Below the pieces are notes generated by a model. It did not search any database. It saw nothing but the letters and a program-made list of their open reading frames with translations, and had not been told where the DNA came from. This document shows positions 1-7,235 of a DNA stretch of 36,900 nt, piece by piece. Within the stretch, counting starts at the first letter, position 1. Each line of letters starts with the position of its first letter. Source of the DNA: Caenispirillum bisanense (GTDB taxonomy: Bacteria; Pseudomonadota; Alphaproteobacteria; Rhodospirillales; Rhodospirillaceae); the NCBI GenBank assembly GCA_945906455.1, contig CAMDRB010000007.1, positions 1-36,900 on the forward strand, in the 5' to 3' direction. Both the position numbers and the translations under genes were made by a program.

Positions 1-1
1 C

Positions 2-985
2 CGCCGCCCGGTCGTGCTCATCTCCAACTTCGGGCTGGCTCTGGCTTATCTCGTGACGGCCCTCGCGCCCAATCTGATCTGGTTCTTCGTCGGCCGCGTC
101 ATTTCCGGCATCACCGCCAGCAGCATCTCGGCGGCGACCGCATATATCACCGACGTCACGCCGCCCGAAAAACGCGCCGGCGCCTTTGGCCTAATCGGCG
201 TCGCCTTCGGGATAGGTTTTGTCATGGGGCCGGTCGTCGGCGGCCTTCTTGGACACATCGATTTGCGCCTGCCGTTCTGGGTGGCTGTGGGATTGAGCCT
301 CACCAACGCGCTCTACGGCCTGTTTGTCCTGCCGGAGTCTTTGGCCCCCGAGCGGCGTCAGAAATTTTCCTGGCGCCGCGCCAACCCGGTCGGCGCGCTG
401 GTTCTGCTGCGCTCCCATCCCGAGCTTGCCGGTCTCTCGCTGGTCCACTTTCTTTACACCCTCGCGCATAACGTTTTACCCAGCGTCTTTGTGCTCTACG
501 CCAGTTATCGCTACGGCTGGGACCAGCGCACGATCGGCTTGACCATGGGCGCCTGGGGGGTCGCCATGATCGTTGTCCAAGGCGTTCTGGTGAGGCCGGC
601 GGTGGCGCGCTTTGGCGAACGCGCCGCGTTGATCGGCGGGCTTTGCTGCGCCGTGCTCGGATTTTCCATCTATGGCCTAGCGCCGACCGGCAGCTGGTTT
701 TGGGTCGGCATTCCGATCCTCGCCCTGTGGGGGCTTTACGGGCCGTCGTCCCAAGGCCTGATGACCAGGCGCGTGAGCCCTTCCGAGCAAGGCCAGCTTC
801 AAGGCGCCCTCAGCAGCATCATGGGCATCACCGGCATGATCGGGCCCGGACTTTTTACCCTGACATTTGCCTTCTTTATTTCGCCCCAGCGGACCGTACC
901 GGTGCCCGGCGCGCCCTTTCTGGTGACGGCGGCGCTGGTGGTGGCGGCTGTGCTTCTGGCCTGGCGAGTGACCCGCCCGAAATAA
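2..985 (+). CDS. MFS drug-efflux transporter, TetA-like (5' truncated)
   Basis: This is an inner-membrane secondary transporter of the major facilitator superfamily, probably a drug:proton antiporter of the TetA/TCR type. The frame is open from the window edge. The first visible residues, RRPVVLISN, match the end of the MFS motif A loop (GxxxDRxGRRPV) between helices 2 and 3, so roughly the first 70 residues lie upstream and the GTG at 14 is not the true start. A motif C-like stretch follows in helix 5 (GFVMGPVVGGLLG), then about eight more hydrophobic helices and a short tail ending in TRPK. The length fits a 12-helix protein of about 400 residues. The substrate cannot be told from sequence. 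The gene stands alone, and the next gene has its own promoter. Confidence 0.85.
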   Translation, partial: RRPVVLISNFGLALAYLVTALAPNLIWFFVGRVISGITASSISAATAYITDVTPPEKRAGAFGLIGVAFGIGFVMGPVVGGLLGHIDLRLPFWVAVGLSLTNALYGLFVLPESLAPERRQKFSWRRANPVGALVLLRSHPELAGLSLVHFLYTLAHNVLPSVFVLYASYRYGWDQRTIGLTMGAWGVAMIVVQGVLVRPAVARFGERAALIGGLCCAVLGFSIYGLAPTGSWFWVGIPILALWGLYGPSSQGLMTRRVSPSEQGQLQGALSSIMGITGMIGPGLFTLTFAFFISPQRTVPVPGAPFLVTAALVVAAVLLAWRVTRPK

Positions 986-1008
986 ACCCTTCCGGGGCTT
1001 TTTTGGGT

Positions 1009-1036
1009 CTTGAAATCCTAACGTCGGTTCCCAAAT
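1009..1036 (+). promoter_or_regulatory. Candidate RpoH (sigma-32) heat-shock promoter of hsp20
   Basis: A CTTGAA box at 1009-1014 is followed after 15 bases by CCCAAAT at 1030-1036. This resembles the heat-shock consensus (CTTGAA, then CCCCATnT). Transcription starting a few bases downstream would give a leader of about 115 nt, the length needed to contain the thermosensor hairpins before the hsp20 start at 1161. It was read by eye, and the -10 match is imperfect. Confidence 0.5.
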
Positions 1037-1101
1037 GGGTGTGGTGACGAATGCCTCTCGGGGGTTCGTTCGCTGCGGCCTACGGGCGCGGCCGATGGGA
1101 A

Positions 1102-1158
1102 GGGCCACGGATGGCTCCTGCCATAAAATGCGCCCGGTATTGCTCATTGGAGGATATC
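1102..1158 (+). promoter_or_regulatory. ROSE-like RNA thermometer in the hsp20 leader
   Basis: The ribosome-binding site is buried in a hairpin. Bases 1143-1145 (CUC) pair with 1150-1152 (GAG), and 1138-1141 (UAUU) pair with 1153-1156 (GAUA), with G1142 bulged between the two short helices and a loop AUUG. The strand facing the Shine-Dalgarno contains UUGCU, the conserved U(U/C)GCU signature of ROSE elements, including the unpaired G. An upstream hairpin pairs 1102-1107 (GGGCCA) with 1112-1117 (UGGCUC). ROSE elements melt on heat shock and release the ribosome-binding site of small heat-shock genes in alphaproteobacteria, which is exactly this context. Confidence 0.75.
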
Positions 1159-1160
1159 TC

Positions 1161-1616
1161 ATGCGTACGTTCGATCTCTCACCGCTTTTCCGTGCATCCG
1201 TTGGATTCGACAATCTCGCCCGCGTCTTCGACGCGGCGACCCGGCTCGACGAAGCCCACGTCTCCTATCCGCCCTACAATATTTCCAAGGCCGGCGAAGA
1301 TGCTTACCGCATGACTTTCGCCGTCGCCGGCTTCAGTGAAAACGATCTCGACGTCCACGTGGAGAACAATACCTTGTCCGTGCGCGGCAAGGTCGCCGCG
1401 GAAGGCGATAGCGCCACCTATCTCCACCGCGGGATTGCCGGCCGCGCCTTCGAGCGGAAGTTCGAATTGGCCAACCACATCCAGGTGTCGGGCGCGCGGA
1501 TCGAGAACGGCCTCCTACACATCGACCTCAAGCGCGAAGTTCCCGAGGCCCTGAAGCCGCGCAAGATCGCCATCGGCACGGCGGCTACGGTGCCTTCGCT
1601 CGCGCGGGCTGCCTAA
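1161..1616 (+). CDS. Small heat-shock protein, Hsp20/IbpA family
   Basis: This ATP-independent holdase of 151 residues keeps unfolding proteins soluble for DnaK/ClpB. The N-terminus (MRTFDLSPLFR, then a phenylalanine-rich stretch) and YPPYNI before the alpha-crystallin domain are typical of the IbpA class. The domain runs from about residue 35 to 135 and includes AVAGF, the beta strand LSVRGK, the YLHRGIAGRAFER loop and NGLLHIDLKREVPE. The C-terminal I-x-I type anchor appears as KIAIG. The ATG at 1161 follows GGAGGA at 1149-1154. The frame extends further upstream but overlaps the thermosensor. Expression is probably under RpoH plus RNA-thermometer control. The gene is monocistronic. Confidence 0.92.
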   Translation: MRTFDLSPLFRASVGFDNLARVFDAATRLDEAHVSYPPYNISKAGEDAYRMTFAVAGFSENDLDVHVENNTLSVRGKVAAEGDSATYLHRGIAGRAFERKFELANHIQVSGARIENGLLHIDLKREVPEALKPRKIAIGTAATVPSLARAA

Positions 1617-1727
1617 CGGTCCAAAAAAGGGGAGGCGCCGGCAGACCCGGCCACACGCTATTAATCAACCAATGTCGCCGTCACGGGTGTTTTCCAACTA
1701 CCAATTGGGACGCGATTGGAAGCCCGT

Positions 1728-1749
1728 GGTACCCGTATGGTACCCGTAC
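1728..1749. repeat. Tandem 11-bp direct repeat near the tRNA-Leu 3' flank
   Basis: GGTACCCGTAT (1728-1738) is followed directly by GGTACCCGTAC (1739-1749). The pair lies about 65 bp beyond the 3' end of tRNA-Leu, in a stretch (1617-1813) where I see no gene. Tandem short repeats beside a tRNA 3' end can be arm sites left by a tyrosine-recombinase element, but no integrase is present, so this stays a suggestion. Confidence 0.45.
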
Positions 1750-1813
1750 CTAAAATAGAGCCGAATTACGCTTGCTTTCGGAAGGGCTGAATGTGGTCTA
1801 AGCCATTGATTTC

Positions 1814-1904
1814 TGGTGCCCGCTCCCGGACTTGAACCGGGACGGCCCGATAAAAGGCCTACGGATTTTAAGTCCGTTGCGTCTACCAATTCCGCCAAGC
1901 GGGC
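1814..1904 (-). tRNA. tRNA-Leu(UAA)
   Basis: The full cloverleaf is readable on the minus strand. The acceptor stem GCCCGCT pairs with AGCGGGC, the D-arm contains GGCGGAATTGGTAGACGC, and the anticodon stem ACGGA/TCCGT encloses the loop CTTAAAA, giving anticodon TAA. A long class II variable arm (AGGCCTTTTATCGGGCC) identifies leucine, and the T-arm is CCCGG-TTCAAGT-CCGGG. The CCA end is encoded (1814-1816). It reads UUA codons, which are rare in a GC-rich genome. A candidate promoter lies about 40 bases upstream. Confidence 0.97.
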
Positions 1905-1943
1905 ACGTAGGGAGGGTATGCGAGGGGCCGGAGCGCGCAGCCC

Positions 1944-1972
1944 AGCCTAACTTGGGGCTAGAGGTAGGGCAA
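1944..1972 (-). promoter_or_regulatory. Candidate sigma-70 promoter of tRNA-Leu
   Basis: On the minus strand TTGCCC (1972-1967) and TAGGCT (1949-1944) are separated by 17 bases. The region after the -10 box is GC-rich (GGGCTGCGCGC), as is usual for stringently controlled stable-RNA promoters. It predicts a 5' leader of about 30 nt before the mature tRNA. Confidence 0.45.
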
Positions 1973-2025
1973 TCGCTGCGGGACATATGGGCGGCTCGGC
2001 GCGCATCGCCCCCGCGCTCTTCACC

Positions 2026-2694
2026 TTATATTGTCGGGCGCACCGCGCCGGCGAGGCCCTCGACGATCTTGGACAGCGGCGAAGCCTCAAGGTCGAGCCG
2101 GTCCATGGCCACCTCGGCGAAAACCGGCTCGCCCGCCAGCCAGCGCTCTTCGGCGTCGCCCCGGGCCAGGACGACATCGAGGGCATGGGTCAGCTCATAG
2201 TTTTGATAGGGCAGTCCGGCGAGCACCAAGGCCGCGCGCAACATGATCACCAGATAGGATCGCCAGGCGCCGAGGTTGTCGGGAAACATGAACTTCTCGG
2301 TGCCGCCATGCTCGAAGAACCGGATGCAGCTCGGGAGCGACGTCGACAACACGGCGCGGCAGATGACCGGCCGGTGCGGATATTCGGAACAGGCGTGGTC
2401 CTCCAGAATCGGGCAGATCACCCGATCGATCTCGCGCTGGAGCTGGGGCATGGATTTGGACCGGTTGGCGGCCTCGCGAATGCGCGCCGTAACCCCGGCT
2501 TTGCCGCGCAGAGCTCGCGCAAGGCGGAAGATTTCCGGCAGCGAGCTGATGACATAGGTCGTGCAGCAATGCGAACAGCCTTTGGCGCAGGCGACAGGTT
2601 GGGTGACGTGTTTGTGCAATCCGGCATCGGCGAGTTCCTCGATGAAGGCGGCGGCGCGCGTGGCGCGATCCTTGACGGCCGTATCCAGCAACAT
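2026..2694 (-). CDS. YkgJ-type CxxCxxCC-cluster protein (main part of a frameshifted gene)
   Basis: This protein of unknown function belongs to the YkgJ family (zinc- or iron-chelating cysteine cluster). The family signature is complete: CAKGCSHCC near residue 40, then CPILEDHACSEYPHRPVICR, which is thought to complete the metal site. The C-terminal part (DAEERWLAGEPVFAEV) closely matches the neighbouring gene at 2837-3634. The ATG at 2692-2694 lacks a good ribosome-binding site. Residues homologous to the paralogue's N-terminus lie just upstream in another frame (2694-2816), separated by an apparent 7-base deletion. The intact gene would therefore have started at 2816 and encoded about 265 residues. 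The metal cluster is on this downstream part, which could still be made by reinitiation at the TGATG overlap. The physiological role is unknown. Confidence 0.75.
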   Translation of the reverse strand: MLLDTAVKDRATRAAAFIEELADAGLHKHVTQPVACAKGCSHCCTTYVISSLPEIFRLARALRGKAGVTARIREAANRSKSMPQLQREIDRVICPILEDHACSEYPHRPVICRAVLSTSLPSCIRFFEHGGTEKFMFPDNLGAWRSYLVIMLRAALVLAGLPYQNYELTHALDVVLARGDAEERWLAGEPVFAEVAMDRLDLEASPLSKIVEGLAGAVRPTI

Positions 2695-2816
2695 CAGTGC
2701 CGGGTGTTGGCTTGCACGGCGCGGGCGTTGTTGCCGGCGAGCTCGAAGACCTTGCCGACAATCGCTTCGTCATCCTTCAAGAGCTGCCGGCGTATCGAGG
2801 CATCCAGACGTTCCAT
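2694..2816 (-). pseudogene. Detached N-terminal segment of the frameshifted YkgJ-type gene
   Basis: From the ATG at 2816 this frame reads 40 residues, beginning MERLDASIRRQLLKDD and ending AVQANTRH before TGA at 2696-2694. The intact paralogue begins MRERLDRGKRRLLLKED and continues VQANTRHLALMLRD. The continuation LMLLD occurs here in the next frame. Compared with the paralogue (CGCCATCTGGCCTTGATG), this copy reads CGGCACTGATG, so seven bases are missing. The start has AGGAT about 10 bases upstream and lies 20 bp after the end of the paralogue, as expected for the second gene of an operon. It could be a real mutation or an assembly error. Confidence 0.65.
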
Positions 2817-2836
2817 GCGGCGATCCTAATCGATAA

Positions 2837-3634
2837 TTAGAGTGTCGGCGCGACGTTCTCGATCAGCGCGTCCATCATTGCGGAAAGTCCCGAGGGGCGC
2901 AGGTCAGCGGTATCCACCGGCACCTCGGCGAACAGCGGCTCGCCTGAAAGCCAGCGTTCCTCGGCATCGGGGTGGTTCAAGGCCACGGCCAGCGCTTGGT
3001 TCATCTCAAAATGCACGTGCGAAAGGCCGCTGAGCTTTAGGGCCGCCTGCATCATCACCACCACGTAGGCGCGGATATCGACGGTGCCGTCGGCAAAGGG
3101 CACCATCTCACCGCTGTTGTGCTCGAATATCCGCAAGCAGGCGTCAAGCGACTTGGACAGCACGGCGCGGCAGACCAGCGGCCGCGGAATATATTCGGAG
3201 CACACGTTGTCGGCAAGGATCGGGCAGACGATGCGCATCTTTTCCCGCTGGTCCTGGGCAATGAGTTTGGACTGATCGGCGGCGGCTATGACGCGCGCGG
3301 TTTTGTCCGCCTGGCCGCGCACCGCCCGGGCCAGATGCAGAATCTCCGGGATGGTCACGCTTACATAGGTTTTGCAGCAATAATAACAGCCTTTGGCGCA
3401 GGCCACCGGCCCTTGGGTCTTCTTGGCGAGCGTGCCGTCCAGGAGCTTGGCGGCAAAGGCGGCGGCGCGGCTGGCCCGGTGCTTGATGTGGCTATCGCGC
3501 AGCATCAAGGCCAGATGGCGGGTATTGGCCTGAACGCCTCGGAGCTTAGTGTCCATCTCGAAGGGCCTGCCGATCCAGGTTTGATCTTCCTTCAAGAGCA
3601 GCCGGCGTTTGCCGCGATCGAGGCGCTCGCGCAT
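2837..3634 (-). CDS. YkgJ-type CxxCxxCC-cluster protein
   Basis: This intact 265-residue paralogue of the gene downstream carries the YkgJ-family motif CAKGCYYCC and a distal CPILADNVCSEYIPRPLVCR, together a probable zinc or iron-sulphur site. Family members are widespread, but their biochemical role is not established. I see no signal peptide, so the protein is probably cytoplasmic. The ATG at 3634 is chosen because AAAGGA lies 8 bases upstream and the protein then aligns from its first residues with the neighbour. The open frame extends to 3751 but would run into the divergent gene. It is the first gene of a two-gene operon behind a good promoter. The tandem copies probably arose by duplication. 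Confidence 0.8.
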   Translation of the reverse strand: MRERLDRGKRRLLLKEDQTWIGRPFEMDTKLRGVQANTRHLALMLRDSHIKHRASRAAAFAAKLLDGTLAKKTQGPVACAKGCYYCCKTYVSVTIPEILHLARAVRGQADKTARVIAAADQSKLIAQDQREKMRIVCPILADNVCSEYIPRPLVCRAVLSKSLDACLRIFEHNSGEMVPFADGTVDIRAYVVVMMQAALKLSGLSHVHFEMNQALAVALNHPDAEERWLSGEPLFAEVPVDTADLRPSGLSAMMDALIENVAPTL

Positions 3635-3660
3635 CGCTTGTCCTTTGTACCAGGTGAGCA

Positions 3661-3689
3661 AACCTAGCGCTTGCGCGGGGAGCGGGCAA
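3661..3689 (-). promoter_or_regulatory. Candidate sigma-70 promoter of the YkgJ-type gene pair
   Basis: On the minus strand TTGCCC (3689-3684) and TAGGTT (3666-3661) are separated by exactly 17 bases. The predicted start lies about 20 bases before the ATG at 3634. It sits in the short divergent gap shared with the pseudouridine synthase gene. Confidence 0.5.
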
Positions 3690-3743
3690 CGCGTTGACCC
3701 CTCAACCTTGATCTTCTCGACAGGATAGGGCACGACCACGTCC

Positions 3744-4514
3744 ATGCCCAATCCCGCCGCGCGCGCCGTGACCGCCGAAGAAATCCTCGCCCGCGTGCTT
3801 TACCGTGATGGCCTCATTCTTGTCATCGACAAGCCGGCCGGCATCCCGGTCCACGCCGGCTTCGGCGGCGGCCCCAATTTGCAGAATGCCTTCGTCCATC
3901 TGACCTTCGGATTGCCGCGCCCACCGGCGCTTGCCCACCGCCTCGACCGCGACACCTCCGGCTGCCTGGTGCTCGGCCGCCATACCAAGGCGCTGCGCGA
4001 CCTCGGCGAGCTGTTTACCGACGGCGATGTGCGCAAGACCTATTGGGCGGTGGTCGAGGGCGTTCCAAAAACCCCCGAAGGCCGCGTCAAAGCCGCCTTG
4101 AGCAAGGTGGGCGCGGGACCCGGCTGGATGATGAAAGCCGATCCGGCCGGTCAGCCGGCCGTCACCGACTATAAGGTGCGTGGGGTTGCCGAGACGCCGC
4201 GCGGCCCACGCGCCTGGCTCGAACTCCACCCCCACACCGGGCGCACCCATCAAATTCGCGTGCACTGCGCCGAATTGGGCTGTCCGGTCGTCGGCGACAA
4301 GGTTTACGGCCGCATGTTGCCCGCCGGATCGGCGGCCGATCCGCTCATGCTGCACGCCCGCGCGATTGCACTGCCGCTGTATCCGAAGCGCGATCCCATC
4401 CGCGTCCGCGCGCCGGTGCCTGAACATATGAGCGCCGATCTTGCCGCCTGCGGCTATACCGGCGACAAAAGCGGCGATAAAAATCTCGAAAATGAATCCG
4501 CGAAACTAAGCTAG
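3744..4514 (+). CDS. RluA-family pseudouridine synthase
   Basis: The enzyme isomerises uridine to pseudouridine in rRNA or tRNA. The catalytic motif HRLDRDTSG starts at residue 65, with the nucleophilic aspartate at D68. Other family blocks are the VIDKPAGIPVHAG strand, KTYWAVVEG, and the RNA-binding HPHTGRTHQIRVHCAELG with GDKVYG. At 256 residues with no N-terminal S4 domain it resembles the short RluA/RluA-like enzymes, so the target base cannot be assigned. It is transcribed away from the YkgJ pair, and its last 9 bases overlap the end of the convergent CinA-type gene. Confidence 0.9.
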   Translation: MPNPAARAVTAEEILARVLYRDGLILVIDKPAGIPVHAGFGGGPNLQNAFVHLTFGLPRPPALAHRLDRDTSGCLVLGRHTKALRDLGELFTDGDVRKTYWAVVEGVPKTPEGRVKAALSKVGAGPGWMMKADPAGQPAVTDYKVRGVAETPRGPRAWLELHPHTGRTHQIRVHCAELGCPVVGDKVYGRMLPAGSAADPLMLHARAIALPLYPKRDPIRVRAPVPEHMSADLAACGYTGDKSGDKNLENESAKLS

Positions 4515-5261
4515 CTCACCCATCATCGGCGCGGCGCCCTTGGCCCGCATCATATCGGCAACCTCGTTCAACGCCGCCGAAATCGCCGCCTTGTCGGTCG
4601 AGCGCGCGACGATGCTTGTGCCAAGCGCGCCGTCGCGCATGAACGGGTAGCTGCCGATGCTGGCTTGCGGATACCGGTCTTGGATGGCCGATAATTCGGC
4701 GGCAATGTCGCCTTCGCGCACCGTCGCATCCACCGAATTCGAATACACCGGGTCGCCGCGCGTGAGCGAGGGAGCCGCGGCCTCGAACATGGCGCGGGCG
4801 ATGCTCGGCACACCGGCCATGATAAAGACGTTCTCGATGCGATAACCCGGCGCTGCGGTCACGCGGTTGTCGATCAGCTCCACCCCGGGTCCGTCGGGAA
4901 CCTCGGCCATCTTCAGGCGCGCCTCGTTGACTTGGCGGCCGTAGTAGGCGACCAGGCGACGCACGGCTTCGGGATGACGGATGACATTGCGCCCGAAGGC
5001 GCTCGCCACTGAGGCCGTCGTGATGTCGTCGTGAGTGGGGCCGATGCCGCCGGTGGTAAAAACATAAGTGTAGCGCGCGCGGACCGCGTTCAGCGCCTCG
5101 GCAATTGCGGCGGCAACATCGGGAACGATGCGAGCCTCCTTGAGGGTGATGCCCATGGCCGCGAGCCGCTGGCCGATATAGTGCAAGTTGGAATCCTGCG
5201 TGCGGCCCGAAAGAATTTCGTCGCCGATAATCAAGAGGCATGCGGTGGGGGCATCGCTCAT
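4506..5261 (-). CDS. CinA-type competence/damage-inducible protein (molybdopterin-binding domain)
   Basis: This 251-residue protein has the MoaB/Mog-like fold found in the N-terminal half of CinA. Visible blocks are LLIIGDEILSGRTQDSN at the N-terminus, TTGGIGPTHDD (about residues 70-80), the AAPGYRIENVFIMAGVP loop, and YSNSVDATVREGDIA. The C-terminal PncC nicotinamide deamidase domain of full-length CinA is absent, as in many alphaproteobacterial stand-alone versions. Related COG1058 enzymes hydrolyse ADP-ribose or similar nucleotides, but the substrate here is not known. It follows mutT on the same strand with an 18-bp gap and overlaps the convergent pseudouridine synthase gene by a few codons. 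Confidence 0.87.
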   Translation of the reverse strand: MSDAPTACLLIIGDEILSGRTQDSNLHYIGQRLAAMGITLKEARIVPDVAAAIAEALNAVRARYTYVFTTGGIGPTHDDITTASVASAFGRNVIRHPEAVRRLVAYYGRQVNEARLKMAEVPDGPGVELIDNRVTAAPGYRIENVFIMAGVPSIARAMFEAAAPSLTRGDPVYSNSVDATVREGDIAAELSAIQDRYPQASIGSYPFMRDGALGTSIVARSTDKAAISAALNEVADMMRAKGAAPMMGELA

Positions 5262-5279
5262 GCCCTACAGTTTCGCGGT

Positions 5280-5798
5280 CTAGAGCAGGTCCTGCAAGAC
5301 CGGAATCAAGGGCTCGTCGGCGGGCGGCATGGGATAGTTGCGTAAATGCTGGGCGCGCACCCAGGCGACCTTCTGGCCCTCTTGGGGTGTCACTTTACCC
5401 CGCCACTGGCGGCAGACATAAAGCGGCATCAAAAGGTGAAAGCTCTCATATGAATGTGAAACGAAGCTAAGGGGTGCCAGGCAACTCGCGCGGATGTCCA
5501 CGCCCAGTTCCTCGGCGAGCTCGCGGATCAACGCGGCCTCGGGCGTTTCCCCGTCCTCGACCTTGCCGCCGGGGAATTCCCACAGGCCGCCCAAATGTTT
5601 TCCCGCCGGACGCTGCGCCAGCAGAATGCGGCCGTCGGCATCCAGCAGCGCCACGGCAACGACGGTGACGACGGGTAACCCGGCGCGAGGGCTCGGGATG
5701 CTCGCGGAATAGCATCCGTCCTCGCCTTCCGCCGGCTTACTCTCGGCTGGCTTGTTCTCAGGCAGGGACCCGGTTGGATCAGGTACGGTAGGAGCCAT
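5280..5798 (-). CDS. mutT: Nudix hydrolase MutT (8-oxo-dGTP diphosphatase)
   Basis: The protein removes oxidised dGTP from the nucleotide pool and so prevents A-to-C transversions. The Nudix box is perfect: GKVEDGETPEAALIRELAEE followed by LGV, with all catalytic glutamates. VVAVALLDADGRILLAQRP and LGGLWEFPGG precede it, as in classic MutT. The ATG at 5798 overlaps the last 20 bases of argJ. This gives 172 residues, of which about the first 40 are low-complexity (rich in P, E, K and S) and unlike the usual compact MutT of about 135 residues. A later start cannot be excluded. The argJ-mutT order on one strand, divergent from secA, suggests co-transcription. Confidence 0.9.
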   Translation of the reverse strand: MAPTVPDPTGSLPENKPAESKPAEGEDGCYSASIPSPRAGLPVVTVVAVALLDADGRILLAQRPAGKHLGGLWEFPGGKVEDGETPEAALIRELAEELGVDIRASCLAPLSFVSHSYESFHLLMPLYVCRQWRGKVTPQEGQKVAWVRAQHLRNYPMPPADEPLIPVLQDLL

Positions 5799-7011
5799 TG
5801 ATATCGATGTAACCGTGAGTGAGGTCGCAGGTCCAAACGGTTGCGGCACCCCGGCCGATACCGACATCGACTTCGATGATGATCTCGCGCCCCTGCATGT
5901 GGGCGGTCACGGGCTGCTCGTCGTAGTCCGGCACGGCCTCGCCGGCGCGGGCGACGATGACGCCGCCGATGGTAATCGCCAGCCGGTCGCGGTTGGCTTT
6001 TTCGCCGGCCTTGCCCACGGCCATGACGATGCGGCCCCAGTTGGCGTCTTCGCCGGCGACGGCGGTCTTGACCAAGGGTGAATTGGCGATCGACATGGCG
6101 ATGCGGCGGGCGGCCAGATCGTTGTCGGCGCCGGTGAGGCGGATCTCGACGAATTTGCTGGCGCCTTCGCCGTCGCGCGCCACCTGTTTGGCCAGGTCGA
6201 TCAGGAGCTCATCAAGCTTGGCCCGGAACTCCGTGAGACGCGGATCGACGGCGCTGGATACAAATCTGTGTTTGGCCAGGCCGGTCGCGAACATCAGCAG
6301 CGTGTCGGATGTCGAGGTGTCGCCGTCAACTGTTACACAATTGAAGCTCTTGGCCGCGCCCGCCGTAATCAGAGTCTGCACCGCCGGGGCTTCCAGCGCG
6401 GCGTCGGTAAAGACATAGGCCAGCAGTGTCGCCATGTCCGGGGCGATCATGCCCGAGCCTTTGCAGATGCCGTTGATGCTGACGGGCACGCCGTCGATGG
6501 TTGCGCTGCGCGTCGCGGTCTTGGTGAAGGTGTCGGTGGTCATGATCGCCTTAGCCGCATCCGTCCAAGCATCTTCCTTCAAGGCGGCTTGCGCCTTGGG
6601 GATCGCTGCGACGATCTTGTCGACCGGCAGCGGCACACCGATTGTGCCGGTGGATGAGACAAAGACTTCGTTGCGTTTGCAGGCAAAGGCTCTGACGGCG
6701 CCGCCGACGGTAGCTTCAACCGCCGTGATGCCCCGCTGGCCGGTAAATGCATTGGCGTTGCCGGCGTTAACGACCAAGACCCGCGCCTTGCCGCCCTTGA
6801 GGTTGGCCCGGCACAGGTCCACGGGCGCCGAAGCCGTTAGCGACTTGGTGAGTACGCCACCGACCGCCGTGCCCTGCACGAATTCGGCCAGCAGAAGATC
6901 GGCGCGATCCGGATAGCGGATGCCGCAGGCGTGGCTTGCCAGCCGCACGCCCTTGATCGGCGGCAGCACCGGCAGCGAGGGTGGAGCTAAAGGCGAAATC
7001 GGAAGCGCCAT
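5779..7011 (-). CDS. argJ: Bifunctional glutamate N-acetyltransferase / N-acetylglutamate synthase
   Basis: ArgJ transfers acetyl from N-acetylornithine to glutamate, recycling acetyl groups in arginine synthesis. It may also use acetyl-CoA to make N-acetylglutamate. The precursor cleaves itself at A194|T195 within GSGMIAPDMATLLAYVFTDA, and the freed threonine is the nucleophile. Oxyanion-hole residues lie in the SSTGTIG block, and the C-terminus YIDINGSYRT is the family signature. The start at 7011 gives 410 residues, matching the family (about 400-413). An upstream GTG at 7101 would add 30 residues that do not look conserved. It is divergent from secA and overlaps the start of mutT. Confidence 0.95.
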   Translation of the reverse strand: MALPISPLAPPSLPVLPPIKGVRLASHACGIRYPDRADLLLAEFVQGTAVGGVLTKSLTASAPVDLCRANLKGGKARVLVVNAGNANAFTGQRGITAVEATVGGAVRAFACKRNEVFVSSTGTIGVPLPVDKIVAAIPKAQAALKEDAWTDAAKAIMTTDTFTKTATRSATIDGVPVSINGICKGSGMIAPDMATLLAYVFTDAALEAPAVQTLITAGAAKSFNCVTVDGDTSTSDTLLMFATGLAKHRFVSSAVDPRLTEFRAKLDELLIDLAKQVARDGEGASKFVEIRLTGADNDLAARRIAMSIANSPLVKTAVAGEDANWGRIVMAVGKAGEKANRDRLAITIGGVIVARAGEAVPDYDEQPVTAHMQGREIIIEVDVGIGRGAATVWTCDLTHGYIDINGSYRT

Positions 7012-7206
7012 GACGGGCTCTGGTCTGCAAGTGACAAGTAAAAAAGCGCGCGCTTCAATGACATAAGCGGTTCCCGGGGACAAGCGCCGGGCCTTCTCCA
7101 CCCGCCAGGGGTAGCAGGCTACCAGATCGGCCAGTCCTTCAAGTTATTTTCGGCCCATAAAGCCTCTATATATCAAGGAAATCTGCGGAATCTTTAGGGG
7201 CCATCG

Positions 7207-7235
7207 TTGACTTCGGGGCACCCAGCTTCTATCTG
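7207..7235 (+). promoter_or_regulatory. Sigma-70-type promoter of secA
   Basis: TTGACT (7207-7212) is followed after exactly 17 bases by TATCTG (7230-7235). A start near 7242 gives a 100-nt leader. That leader contains a GC-rich nested hairpin (GGGG, then GGC-tgcg-GCC, then CCCC) before the GAGG ribosome-binding site and the ATG at 7342. Confidence 0.65.

Noticed and set aside
986-1008. Terminator after the MFS gene (CCC-ttcc-GGG followed by a T-run)
   Set aside because: The stem is only about 3 bp, too weak to call although a T-run follows.
1698-1898. Small minus-strand frame containing ELVDATDLKSVGLL
   Set aside because: It is the translation of the tRNA-Leu gene, a common false call.
1987-2829. 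A 280-codon plus-strand frame over the frameshifted YkgJ-type gene
   Set aside because: The minus-strand frame carries the cysteine signature and matches the neighbouring paralogue; the plus-strand frame shows no family features.
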